This document shows, one piece after another, positions 8,297 through 17,483 of a stretch of 64,000 nucleotides of DNA (positions are counted from its first letter, which is position 1; every line of letters starts with the position of its first letter). The stretch is from Paenibacillus sp. MMS18-CY102 (GTDB taxonomy: Bacteria; Bacillota; Bacilli; Paenibacillales; Paenibacillaceae). The notes beneath the pieces were generated by a model that worked only from the letters and a program-made list of their open reading frames with translations, searched no databases and was not told the origin of the DNA. The stretch lies in assembly GCF_009789195.1 (NCBI RefSeq), contig NZ_WSTC01000006.1, positions 72,126 to 136,125 of the forward strand, written 5' to 3'. Both the position numbers and the translations under genes were made by a program.

Positions 8297-8877
8297 AACT
8301 CTACCCCTCGCACTTTAGCAAACACCATAGTATCCCTTAACGAGCCTGCTGCATCACACTTCTCGTTACGGAGAATGCCTTCCAAAGCAAAGCCCAAACG
8401 CTCAGCGATTCGGGCGCTTGATTGATTCAGGGAATCACAACGGATCTCAATGCGATTTGCTTGTAACGCTTGAATCGCATAGTCCGTAATCGCATCCACT
8501 GCTTCGGTAATATAGCCTTGTTTGCCGAACGAGGTGCTAACCCAGTATCCGATTTCAAATTTGCGCGCTTGCCAATCGATCCGATGGAGGCCGCTGCCGC
8601 CGATGTATTGCCCTGTTTCTTTCAAGAATAGCAGCAGCCGCAAATCCGAACGTTCCAGAAACTGCAGCCGGGACCGTCGAATGCTAGATTCCGATTCTTC
8701 GAGTGTAGGGAGGGCTTGTGCCCACGGCATCCACGGGCGGAGCTCCTCGATACTTTCAACAACCGCATTGTTAACAGCCGCTCCGTCTCCCCATAATGGG
8801 GCACGTATTACTAATCGTTTACTCTCAAAGCGCTCAGGTATCGATAACAAAATGGGCTCCGTATTGGTAACGTCCAT
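8293..8877 (-). CDS. GNAT N-acetyltransferase (RimJ/RimL type)
   Basis: 194 residues. RFESKRLVIRAPLWGD opens the fold, FEIGYWVSTSFGKQGYITEAV is motif A (acetyl-CoA pyrophosphate loop) and RCDSLNQSSARIAERLGFALEG is motif B, the usual order of RimJ/RimL-type enzymes that acetylate protein N-termini or small amines. The ATG at 8877 is preferred because GAGAGGTGAG sits just upstream. It converges on the APH gene with a 4-base overlap of stop codons. Confidence 0.85.
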   Translation of the reverse strand: MDVTNTEPILLSIPERFESKRLVIRAPLWGDGAAVNNAVVESIEELRPWMPWAQALPTLEESESSIRRSRLQFLERSDLRLLLFLKETGQYIGGSGLHRIDWQARKFEIGYWVSTSFGKQGYITEAVDAITDYAIQALQANRIEIRCDSLNQSSARIAERLGFALEGILRNEKCDAAGSLRDTMVFAKVRGVEF

Positions 8878-9023
8878 ATGCTCACCTCTCAAAATATTTC
8901 CAATAACCATATCACAATGGAAATTCAGTTAGCAATAGTGAATCATTGTGATTCGTTGCGTTATTATGTTAAAGTGGTAAAACGGTAATGTATTGAAATA
9001 AAAAAGACGGGGTGTTGAGGGCT

Positions 9024-9695
9024 ATGTACAAAGCGGTGTTTCTAGATTTCTACGGTACGTTGGTCCATGAAGATGACGTGTACATTGAGGAAATCTGCGG
9101 GAGAATTTTGAAGTCTTCACCGATTCCATCCACTACAAGAGAGGTGGGCGCTTACTGGTGGAACTCATTTTCCAAGGCATTCCAAGCATCGTATGGCGAT
9201 CAATTCCAAAGCCAACGTGAAATCGAGCGTCAAGCATTGCAAGATACAATTGCGTTCTATCAATCGTTAGAAAATCCAGACGAGTTGTGCGAAGTTTTAT
9301 TCGGCCACTGGCAGTCTCCGCAGCTGTTCGAAGATACAATGCTGTTTTTGGAAGCCATCCGTGTTCCCGCCATCATTCTCTCTAATATTGACCGGCACGA
9401 CATTCTAGCAGCCATTCAACATAACGGATTATCATTCGAGCATGTCATTACGAGTGAGGATGTTAGAGCATACAAGCCCCGGGGTGAGATGTTTCAACAG
9501 GCGCTCACGGTCTTAAATCTTAATCCTGACGAGGTGCTTCATGTCGGTGACTCCCTAACTAGTGATGTTCGCGGGGCTAACAATGCCGGCATTAAGGTTG
9601 CTTGGATGAATCGTAAAAACAAACAATTGCCGCCGGCGCATTCCCCGGACTATACGGTCAATTCGTTGGAAACGTTGCTTCCGTTGTTATCCTAG
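9024..9695 (+). CDS. HAD-superfamily hydrolase
   Basis: 223 residues. Motif I VFLDFYGTLVHED (nucleophile Asp plus general acid region; Tyr replaces the commoner second Asp: DFYGT), motif II IILSNIDR, motif III Lys in AYKPRGEMF and motif IV VLHVGDSLTSDVRGA are all present in order. The helical cap lies between I and II (subclass I), as in YjjG-like nucleotidases. DxYGT in place of DxDGT is common in this clade. Start ATG at 9024 has TTGAGGG just upstream. A TGACCG...CGGTCA hairpin (9721-9743) follows the gene. Confidence 0.85.
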   Translation: MYKAVFLDFYGTLVHEDDVYIEEICGRILKSSPIPSTTREVGAYWWNSFSKAFQASYGDQFQSQREIERQALQDTIAFYQSLENPDELCEVLFGHWQSPQLFEDTMLFLEAIRVPAIILSNIDRHDILAAIQHNGLSFEHVITSEDVRAYKPRGEMFQQALTVLNLNPDEVLHVGDSLTSDVRGANNAGIKVAWMNRKNKQLPPAHSPDYTVNSLETLLPLLS

Positions 9696-9770
9696 CACCG
9701 TTACATAGAAACAAAATAAATGACCGCCTCCGCGAGACGGTCACTGTCATCGTTGCCATACCGTTCTTTC

Positions 9771-9952
9771 TAACGGACCGAGGAGCCCTTATTTGGCAGA
9801 ATCACGCCCTTTCTAGTTCTAACGGACCGAGGAGCCGTTATATGAACAAAATCCCCCTCGTGAGGAAGTAAAGTAGCTAAATAACGGCTATGGAGTCCGT
9901 TACATCTGCAACGGGCGCTTTTGGAAGGGTTTAGCGGCTCTCAGGTCCGTTA
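9771..9952. repeat. Four-unit palindromic intergenic element, copy 1
   Basis: Four 21-bp imperfect palindromes of the form TAACGGAC-N6-CCGTTA lie at 9771, 9820, 9882 and 9932. The first two are in one orientation, the last two inverted. Start-to-start distances are 49, 62 and 50 bp, and the spacers are 28, 41 and 29 bp. The element fills the gap between the convergent HAD and manA genes. A second copy with the same geometry is at 55438-55620. No ORF or known mobile-element end is associated. Confidence 0.85.
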
Positions 9953-9997
9953 GAAAAGAGGATGTCCCAAAGCAAAATTGCTTTGAAGAGCTCCTCT
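9953..9997 (-). terminator. Terminator of the ROK-manA transcript
   Basis: On the minus strand AGAGGA...CAAAGCAA pairs with TTGCTTTG...TCCTCT and continues into TTTTCT. It immediately abuts the palindromic element. Confidence 0.7.
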
Positions 9998-10014
9998 TCT
10001 TGTTCCTAGTCCTT

Positions 10015-10959
10015 CTACTCCTGCGAAATAATCAACTCCAACGAACCTTCCAGGCAATATGGCCCGAACGCCACAGGCAAAATGAAGTGGTCGCCGGGTT
10101 TCAACGCATATTCTTCACCTTGCATGCGAAGCGTACCGCTGCCTTCGATCACGCTAGCAATCGTATATTTCTCACTCGCAGGAAGCTGTGCCACACCGGA
10201 TACGTTCCATTTTTCCACGGTGAAAAATTCGTTCGATACGAAGGCGGTTACGGTGATGCCTTCGGACTCCCGCGTGCTGTACGGAACGGGTACATAGGAT
10301 TGAGGAATCGTCGTTACATCAATAGCCTTGTCCAAATGCAGCTCACGCAGGTTGCCATCCTTGTCACGGCGGTCATAATCGTAGACACGGTAAGTAGTGT
10401 CAGAGCTTTGCTGCGTTTCCAACACGACGATGCCTTTGCCCAGGGCGTGGATCGTTCCGCTCGGGACGTAGAAGAAGTCGCCCGCTTTGACTGGCACTTG
10501 CGTGAGCAGTGCATTCCACTGCCCGTCCTGTACCATCTGTACAAGCTGTTCCTTCGACGTCGCTTCATGGCCGAAAATAATCGTAGCGCCCGGTTCGGCG
10601 TCGACGATATACCAGCATTCCGTCTTGCCAAGCTCGCCATTCTCATGCTTGCCGGCATATTCGTCATTGGGATGGACTTGGACGGAGAGGTCATCGGAAG
10701 CGTCCAAAATTTTGGTCAGCAACGGGAACACGGCGGAGTTGGAACGGAACAACTCAGGGTGAGCGGTCCATAGTTCTCCAAGCTTCATGCCTTGGTAAGT
10801 GCCATTGCTGACGATGCTCTGGCCGTTCGGATGCGCCGATACGGCCCAGTATTCGCCTGTACGCTCATTCGGGATATTATAGTTGAACAATTGCTTTAGC
10901 TTCGTGCCGCCCCAGATGCGTTCTTGAAACACGGACTGCAGAAAAATAGGCTGATTCAT
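10015..10959 (-). CDS. manA: Mannose-6-phosphate isomerase, class I
   Basis: Interconverts mannose 6-phosphate and fructose 6-phosphate; zinc enzyme. 314 residues, the Firmicute short form. FQERIWGGTKL is the family start, and VQVHPNDEYAGKHENGELGKTECWY carries the zinc ligands (Gln, His, Glu); FYVPSGTIHALGKG holds the second-half His. AAGGAGAT precedes the ATG. It is downstream of, and 29 bases from, a ROK kinase on the same strand, which fits a mannose/fructose-handling operon regulated by the divergent LacI-type gene. Confidence 0.93.
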   Translation of the reverse strand: MNQPIFLQSVFQERIWGGTKLKQLFNYNIPNERTGEYWAVSAHPNGQSIVSNGTYQGMKLGELWTAHPELFRSNSAVFPLLTKILDASDDLSVQVHPNDEYAGKHENGELGKTECWYIVDAEPGATIIFGHEATSKEQLVQMVQDGQWNALLTQVPVKAGDFFYVPSGTIHALGKGIVVLETQQSSDTTYRVYDYDRRDKDGNLRELHLDKAIDVTTIPQSYVPVPYSTRESEGITVTAFVSNEFFTVEKWNVSGVAQLPASEKYTIASVIEGSGTLRMQGEEYALKPGDHFILPVAFGPYCLEGSLELIISQE

Positions 10960-10988
10960 CGGTTTAATAATCTCCTTCGCGTTCTGTA

Positions 10989-11906
10989 TTAATAAGGGAT
11001 ATGGATGAGTGCAGCGGCTCCAATAAGCCCCGCATCTTGTTGGAGTGCGGCGGGAACGACATGCGTGCCGCGGCCTGAAGGATTAAGCGCATTGTGCCTA
11101 ATATAGCTTGTTACGGCGTCGAACATTGGCGCACCTACTTGGGAAACACCGCCGCCGATCACGAGCAGCTCTGGATCAAACGTATTGATGAGCGAAACGC
11201 AACCGATGCCGATGTAGCGGAATGCGCGGTTAACTATTTCTTCCATTCTAACATCTTGTCCAGAGAAAGCCAGATCGAATGCTTCCTTGGACGAAACAGG
11301 CCGCCCGCGCAGCTCGCTAGCCTGCCGGGCAATGGCAGTGCCGGAAGCGACATATTCCAAGCAGCCTTGTTGGCCGCAAACGCAAGTGCCAGCCGCAGGA
11401 TCGATGGCCATATGCCCGATATCGCCCGCGTTGCCCGTCGCTCCTGTAATGAGCCTGCCATGGCTATAAATACCCGCGCCAATGCCGGTGCTAACCGTGA
11501 TATAGATGAAATGTTCGGCAGCCTGCGCCGCACCGGCCCATTTTTCTGCTAAAGCTGCGGCTGTAGCATCATTCTCGAAAATAATTTTTCCATCAAAATG
11601 TTTCTTGAAAGCATCCACGATCGGGAAACCCCACCAGCCACGCATGTTAGGCGGCTCGGCGATGATGCCTAGCTTCGTGTTAAGCGGGCCAGGTGCTCCA
11701 ATTCCAATGCCAAGAAGGCTGGATTGCTGTAATCCTTGATTGCTTAGAAGCCCGCGCGCCGCTTCGGCGATACGATCCACCATCTCAGCCGGCGAAAGTG
11801 CTTGGTCTGTAGGAAGCGAGGTTTTCGCTAACACTTTTCCCGCGGAATTGACGATACCAATAGCTGTTTTGGTGCCTCCGATATCAATGCCAATCGCATA
11901 ACTCAC
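10989..11906 (-). CDS. ROK-family sugar kinase
   Basis: 305 residues. AIGIDIGGTKTAIGIV is the ATP phosphate loop, FENDATAAALAEKW carries the catalytic Asp region, and GHMAIDPAAGTCVCGQQGCLE is the ROK zinc signature (His plus three Cys). Sequence order is that of GlcK-type glucokinases, but fructokinases and mannokinases share it; next to manA a hexokinase acting on mannose or fructose is equally possible. GTG at 11906 is chosen because GGAGGG lies 8 bases upstream. Confidence 0.88.
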   Translation of the reverse strand: MSYAIGIDIGGTKTAIGIVNSAGKVLAKTSLPTDQALSPAEMVDRIAEAARGLLSNQGLQQSSLLGIGIGAPGPLNTKLGIIAEPPNMRGWWGFPIVDAFKKHFDGKIIFENDATAAALAEKWAGAAQAAEHFIYITVSTGIGAGIYSHGRLITGATGNAGDIGHMAIDPAAGTCVCGQQGCLEYVASGTAIARQASELRGRPVSSKEAFDLAFSGQDVRMEEIVNRAFRYIGIGCVSLINTFDPELLVIGGGVSQVGAPMFDAVTSYIRHNALNPSGRGTHVVPAALQQDAGLIGAAALIHIPY

Positions 11907-11942
11907 GACATATTCCCTCCAGCTCAACTTGATCATCATCAC

Positions 11943-11970
11943 TTGACAAACTTGACAAATAAACTATTTG
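11943..11970. promoter_or_regulatory. Candidate operator/promoter between ROK and LacI genes
   Basis: CAAATAAACTATTTG (11956-11970) is a perfect 6+6 palindrome with a 3-base centre. It lies beside two TTGACA hexamers (11944 and 11953) on the plus strand, midway between the divergent kinase and LacI-type genes. It is a reasonable LacI-family or ROK-type operator; no factor is proven. Confidence 0.45.
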
Positions 11971-12023
11971 TAAAGTAAAGTTAGGCATAGTTTATCATGT
12001 TTCGGAAGGATTGAACAGAACCG

Positions 12024-13052
12024 ATGGCACGCAAAAAGAAAGTTTCCATGCAGGACATTGCCGATCAACTAAATATATCGAAAAATGCGGTATCGCTTGC
12101 TTTGCAGAACAAGAAAGGCGTCAGTGAGGACATGCGCCAGCAAGTACAGCAAACAGCAAAGGCGCTGGGCTACGGCCAGTTCGCGGAAAAATCCGCTTCG
12201 AGCGGGAACGTCCTCGTTCTTGTGCCGGAGCGGATTATGAGCTATGAGGATAACGATCATTTTCAATTTTTCCATGATATGATCTGGGGGCTTGAGAAAA
12301 GCATCCGCAAAAAAGGGTTGAATGCGGTCGTCGCTCCCATAGATCGGGAGATGGAGACGGACCTTCGGCTGCCGCAGCATTGTACCGATATCGCGTACCA
12401 AGGCATTATTCTGTTCGGAATCGTGGACAAGGCGTATGCCCGAATGGTGTGGGAGCTGGACGTTCCGCTAGCCATGCTGGACTCGTATCACCGGGAATTG
12501 CCATGCCCAGTCGTCACCTCCGCGAATATGGAGGGCGCTTGCGAGGCGGTATCTTTACTTATTCGGTCGGGCCATCGCGAGATCGGGTTTATTGGGCCAG
12601 CCAATCTCACGACCAGCCATGAAGAGCGGTGGTTCGGCTATTGGAAAGCGATGCAGGAGCATGCGCTCCCCATTGATGCCCGTAAAGTAATGGTGTCTTC
12701 GCCAAGCTTCGAGCATACGGAGCAGGAGATTGGGGGCTTCTTGGACGGATTGGGCGGACAGCTGCCGAGTGCGTTCTTTTGCAGCAATGACCGGATTGCG
12801 TATTTGCTGGCGAGACAGCTGCGGAAGCGCGAGATTAAGGTGCCGGAGGATATATCGATTGTGGGCTTTGACGGCCTGAAGTACGAAGAGGAGAGCGGGC
12901 TCAAGATAACGACGATGCGGGTGGACAAGGAACGGATGTGCGATGCAGCAGCCCAACTGCTATTGTCGCTCACGGGACCAAGCCGCGAGATGGTACGGGT
13001 ATATATCCCGCCTGCGTTAATTGCGGGGGAATCGGTGCGGGAGCATGGGTAA
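12024..13052 (+). CDS. LacI-family transcriptional regulator
   Basis: 342 residues. VSMQDIADQLNISKNAVSLAL is the LacI HTH and hinge start (residues 6-27), followed by a periplasmic-binding-protein-like sensor (VPLAMLDSYH, GFIGPANLTTSHEERWFGY, AFFCSNDRIAYLLARQL, ISIVGFDGLKYEE). It is divergent from the ROK-manA pair and probably represses it in response to a sugar. The AraC-type gene downstream overlaps its last 8 bases, so the two are translationally coupled. Confidence 0.9.
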   Translation: MARKKKVSMQDIADQLNISKNAVSLALQNKKGVSEDMRQQVQQTAKALGYGQFAEKSASSGNVLVLVPERIMSYEDNDHFQFFHDMIWGLEKSIRKKGLNAVVAPIDREMETDLRLPQHCTDIAYQGIILFGIVDKAYARMVWELDVPLAMLDSYHRELPCPVVTSANMEGACEAVSLLIRSGHREIGFIGPANLTTSHEERWFGYWKAMQEHALPIDARKVMVSSPSFEHTEQEIGGFLDGLGGQLPSAFFCSNDRIAYLLARQLRKREIKVPEDISIVGFDGLKYEEESGLKITTMRVDKERMCDAAAQLLLSLTGPSREMVRVYIPPALIAGESVREHG

Positions 13053-13878
13053 TCTGATACTCCATGCTCGAAGTGACCAATATTACTGGAAGGGGAAAGG
13101 CGCTTTATCGATTAAAACGTTTCGTAATGGGCGTGCTTTCTACCATGTTGGGTACGGGAACTATGCGGTTGAGGAAGGGCGCTACCTACTGCTTAATGAT
13201 GGGCAGGAGTATGCGATAACGATTGACTCGGAGACTCCTGTGGAATCGTTTTGCATTTTCTTCCCCGAGGGAATGGCGGAAGAGGCCTATTACAGTATGG
13301 TAGCGTCCCATGAACACCTGTTGGACAATCCTGTTGCCCCAATGGGACCGTCGATTGCCTTTGTTGAAAAAACGTATAATGACCAGTGGCTAGAAGCTGC
13401 ATTAGACCAAATCAAAACGGCTTATAGGTTTCGCCAGTTGGACGCTGAATGGCTGGAGGAGAAGCTGTATGTACTAGTGCACGGGCTGCTCGCTGTTCAT
13501 CGGCAGGTACATATAGAAATGACGAGGCTGCCGTCCCTTAAAGCCTCCACGCGTGAAGAGTTGTATAAACGCGTACAGATCGGCCATGCCTTTATTGAGG
13601 CTTACTTCGATCAGCCGATAACTCTAGCTGATGCGGCGAGAGCGGCTTGCTTGTCCCCCAATCATTTTCTGAGAAGCTATAAGCAATTGTTTGGCGTATC
13701 CCCCCATCAGTTTTTAACGGAAAGAAGGCTCTTGGAAGCAAGGCGGCTGCTGCTGCACACTGAAAAACCAATTACCGGCATTTGTTTAGAGGTTGGGTTT
13801 CAAAGCCCCAGCTCCTTTAGCAGCTTATTCGCAAGGCGATTTGCGGCATCGCCACTCCAATTCCGCCGAAAAAAGTGA
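13045..13878 (+). CDS. AraC-family transcriptional regulator
   Basis: 277 residues. An N-terminal cupin-like sensor (LSIKTFRNGRAFYHVGYGNYAVEEG) is followed by the double HTH: ITLADAARAACLSPNHFLRSYK and ITGICLEVGFQSPSSFSSLF, ending in SPLQFRRKK. I chose the ATG at 13045, which overlaps the LacI stop, over an upstream GTG because it has a GGGAG site and gives the normal family N-terminus. Coupling to the LacI gene suggests the two act on the same sugar genes. Confidence 0.88.
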   Translation: MGNLILHARSDQYYWKGKGALSIKTFRNGRAFYHVGYGNYAVEEGRYLLLNDGQEYAITIDSETPVESFCIFFPEGMAEEAYYSMVASHEHLLDNPVAPMGPSIAFVEKTYNDQWLEAALDQIKTAYRFRQLDAEWLEEKLYVLVHGLLAVHRQVHIEMTRLPSLKASTREELYKRVQIGHAFIEAYFDQPITLADAARAACLSPNHFLRSYKQLFGVSPHQFLTERRLLEARRLLLHTEKPITGICLEVGFQSPSSFSSLFARRFAASPLQFRRKK

Positions 13879-13954
13879 TTTTCGAGAAGTATGGTTTCAA
13901 GCTCCAATTATAATTGGGAATGTGAGCATGAAATCATGGAATGGAGGGGCACGG

Positions 13955-14476
13955 ATGGCGTTAGAGCAAATGATCGAAGACGGATTTAAGGCGGCTCAGT
14001 CTGGGGATGTTTTACTGTTGGGAGAGGTGTTAAAAGCCTATCCGGAGCTAGTAAACATGGAAAATAGCGATGGGCTTACGCTATTGGGATATGCAGCCCA
14101 TTTTGGAAACGAAGCGGCAGTCCAGCTCCTAATCGGTCACGGCGCTGAAGTGAATGCCGTATCGCATTCAAAGGTTTCTTACATTCCTTCGAATACGGCA
14201 TTGCATACAGCCATCGCGGGGGAGCGCAGCTTGGATGTTATTAGGCTTCTATTAAACCATCAGGCAGAGGTGAACATCTTCGATAGCAACGGGCATACTG
14301 CATTGCACACGGCTGCGTTCCATGATGATAACATCGAGCTGATTCGTATGTTGATCGAGCATGGTGCCGATGTTCATGCGAGACTGGAAGATGGGGAAAC
14401 GACGCTGTCGCTTGCGCTGCAGCAGGGCAACCATAACGTAGCGGCGGTGCTTCGGCAGCACGGAACGGCAGAATAA
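13955..14476 (+). CDS. Ankyrin-repeat protein
   Basis: 173 residues, almost entirely ankyrin repeats: DGLTLLGYAAHFGNEAAVQLL, then NTALHTAIAGERSLDVIRLLL, NGHTALHTAAFHDDNIELIRML and DGETTLSLALQQGNHNVAAVL. No signal peptide, so probably a cytosolic protein-binding scaffold. ATG at 13955 follows ATGGAGGGG. A paralogue of exactly the same length lies at 63207-63728; the two share the unusual insert SHSKVSYIPSNTALH. Partners are unknown. A terminator follows at once. Confidence 0.85.
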   Translation: MALEQMIEDGFKAAQSGDVLLLGEVLKAYPELVNMENSDGLTLLGYAAHFGNEAAVQLLIGHGAEVNAVSHSKVSYIPSNTALHTAIAGERSLDVIRLLLNHQAEVNIFDSNGHTALHTAAFHDDNIELIRMLIEHGADVHARLEDGETTLSLALQQGNHNVAAVLRQHGTAE

Positions 14477-14497
14477 TTTATAAACGATTATTAGACT

Positions 14498-14547
14498 AAA
14501 AGGGGTGCTCCAAAAGCCGCGAAGGCTGAGGGGCAGCCCTTTTTTTG
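14498..14547 (+). terminator. Rho-independent terminator
   Basis: AAAAGGGGTGCT pairs with GGGCAGCCCTTT, followed by a run of Ts; ends the ankyrin gene ahead of the convergent purN-like gene. Confidence 0.75.
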
Positions 14548-14573
14548 TGCTGCAACAGCACGGTTAGCACTCA

Positions 14574-15185
14574 CTATTGAAGAGTGTTGAGATCGATCAT
14601 GCGATTGGCGATTCGGTTAATCGTCTCGACATACGAGAGGTGCTCTTGTTCAAGGACGCGTGCCGACAAAGTTTCTGCCGTATCGGTTGGGAGAACTGGC
14701 ACTAGAAATTGGGATACAATGGCACCCTGATCATATTCTTCGTTAACGAGGTGTATGGTTACGCCGGTCTCTGTATCCCCTGACTGGAGAACGGATTGAT
14801 GCACGGCCTGGCCATACATGCCATGCCCGCCGTGTCTTGGAAGCAAGGAAGGATGAATGTTTAATATCCGGCCGTTGAATGCGTTTAGCGTATTTGGACC
14901 GATTTTTTTCATATAGCCTGCAAGAATGACGAGGTTAACCCCATTCTTCTCTAGCACTTGTAGGATGCGGCTATCCAGATCAGCGGGATCTGGGTTGGTC
15001 TTCGCACTCATATGATAGGCGGGCACCCCTTCGTTACGGGCATGCGCCAGTGCGGTTGAGCCGGAATTGTTGCTAATGACAACGGCCGGAGCAGCAGCGA
15101 GCCTGCCTTCCTTGAAAGCTTTAATGATGGCAAGCACGTTGCTGCCGCCATGCGAAGCTAGGAAACCGAGTCGGATGGCTTCCAT
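14574..15185 (-). CDS. purN: Phosphoribosylglycinamide formyltransferase-like protein
   Basis: 203 residues. The glycinamide-formyltransferase motifs are present: LGFLASHGGSNVLAII (phosphate loop, with HGG where GNGS is usual), VILAGYMKKIG, the catalytic ILNIHPSLLPRHGG (Asn, His) and VNEEYDQGAIVSQ with the Asp. It transfers formyl from 10-formyl-THF to GAR in purine synthesis. It stands alone, away from a pur operon, so it may be a paralogue with a different amine acceptor; the phosphate-loop change supports caution. Confidence 0.8.
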   Translation of the reverse strand: MEAIRLGFLASHGGSNVLAIIKAFKEGRLAAAPAVVISNNSGSTALAHARNEGVPAYHMSAKTNPDPADLDSRILQVLEKNGVNLVILAGYMKKIGPNTLNAFNGRILNIHPSLLPRHGGHGMYGQAVHQSVLQSGDTETGVTIHLVNEEYDQGAIVSQFLVPVLPTDTAETLSARVLEQEHLSYVETINRIANRMIDLNTLQ

Positions 15186-15342
15186 TCCATCACTTCCTTT
15201 GCGTTTGTTCTCATTATTTTATCATATTAGATTATATCATGATGGGCATGGAGGGAATATAACAGGCTTGCCTGCTATATTAGATTGGACCTTATTTATA
15301 CAATTCATCCAAAAATGTTAATATAGCCATGAGGGGGATGGT

Positions 15343-15778
15343 ATGAAAAAGATGAAACACATCGCAATTGTGTGGCGGCATTTTGCTAATAATAGCAGTT
15401 TTATTTCTATTATTCCGGGAAAATAGCCTCTCCCAAATCGCCACTGGCGGTTGTTTGTGCGAAAGGTCAGGCCCATTGGACGATGAGATCAACCAGTCAG
15501 GCCATATCTACGAAGCTAAAGTGGTGTCCATTAAACAAGATCGAATAACGAAAGCCTATAAAGTTAAATTTGCGGTCGACAGAACGTGGAAAGGCAAGCC
15601 AATAGAAGAAATTAAACTCTCGGCAGCATCCGACTGCCCCTACCCTTTAAAAAAAGGAGAGAAGTACTTTATTTTATCGAGGAAGGATGAAAGCATAAGC
15701 CTCTCGAAGTGCGGAGCTTCCATACAGGCAATTGATGATTTGCAAATGGATCGGTTTAGGCAACGGTTAGGCGCTTAA
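15343..15778 (+). CDS. Secreted NTR/TIMP-like protein with apparent frameshift
   Basis: A good ribosome-binding site (GAGGGGGATGGT) leads into ATG at 15343, which encodes MKKMKHIAI and then runs out of frame. Skipping one base near 15370 joins it to CGGILLIIAVLFLLF and a domain with ATGGCLCERSGP, KVKFAVDRTWKGKP, SDCPYPLKKGEKYFIL and LSKCGASI. The Cys spacing and WKG match bacterial TIMP/netrin-like (NTR) proteins. As written, only a TTG at 15368 could start the long frame. Either a sequencing error, a recent frameshift, or unusual TTG initiation. Confidence 0.6.
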
Positions 15779-15793
15779 AGGGGTTCAATGGCT

Positions 15794-15832
15794 TTTACAA
15801 TATAACCACATGCCCATAATATTCATCTAACA
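15794..15832 (+). promoter_or_regulatory. Candidate PhoP box upstream of the first phytase
   Basis: Hexamers TTTACA (15794), ACCACA (15805), ATAATA (15816) and CTAACA (15827) recur with an exact 11-bp period, as in Bacillus Pho boxes (TTAACA-like direct repeats about 5 bp apart). They end 58 bases before the phytase ATG. Confidence 0.5.
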
Positions 15833-15875
15833 CTTCCTCTGTAGCCTTGTTCCATATGGACATAACATAACGTAA

Positions 15876-17297
<1,422 letters not shown>

Positions 17298-17330
17298 TCC
17301 ATAATCGCGAATTCCTCCACAATTGTATTC

Positions 17331-17369
17331 AAACCGTGCTTCTGCTGCGTGCAGAAGTACGGTTTTTTT
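17331..17369 (+). terminator. Rho-independent terminator between the phytases
   Basis: AACCGTGCTTCTGC pairs with GCAGAAGTACGGTT and runs into seven Ts. The two phytases are therefore separate transcripts. Confidence 0.85.
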
Positions 17370-17394
17370 GCATGTATATTCGAGTAAGAAGGGA

Positions 17395-17444
17395 ATTACA
17401 AAGTATTAACATAATGATAATACAACTGTAACAATACCCTTATA
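17395..17444 (+). promoter_or_regulatory. Candidate PhoP box upstream of the second phytase
   Basis: Five hexamers in an exact 11-bp period: ATTACA (17395), TTAACA (17406), ATAATA (17417), GTAACA (17428), CTTATA (17439). This is the layout of Bacillus Pho boxes. An AT-rich TATTGTATTAAT just downstream could hold the -10. Confidence 0.65.
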
Positions 17445-17483
17445 TTGTATTAATTGACTCATAAATAAAAGGAGGAATTAATT

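Noticed and set aside
9771..9952. CRISPR array
   Set aside because: Units are spaced about 50 bp but are palindromes in two orientations, only four in number, with uneven spacers and no cas genes.
10000..10773. 257-codon plus-strand ORF antisense to manA
   Set aside because: Entirely antisense to a clearly conserved manA frame, with biased shadow composition.
15250..15285. ATATAACAGGC/GCCTGCTATAT as a riboswitch or terminator
   Set aside because: A simple imperfect hairpin without a T-run or recognisable aptamer motif.
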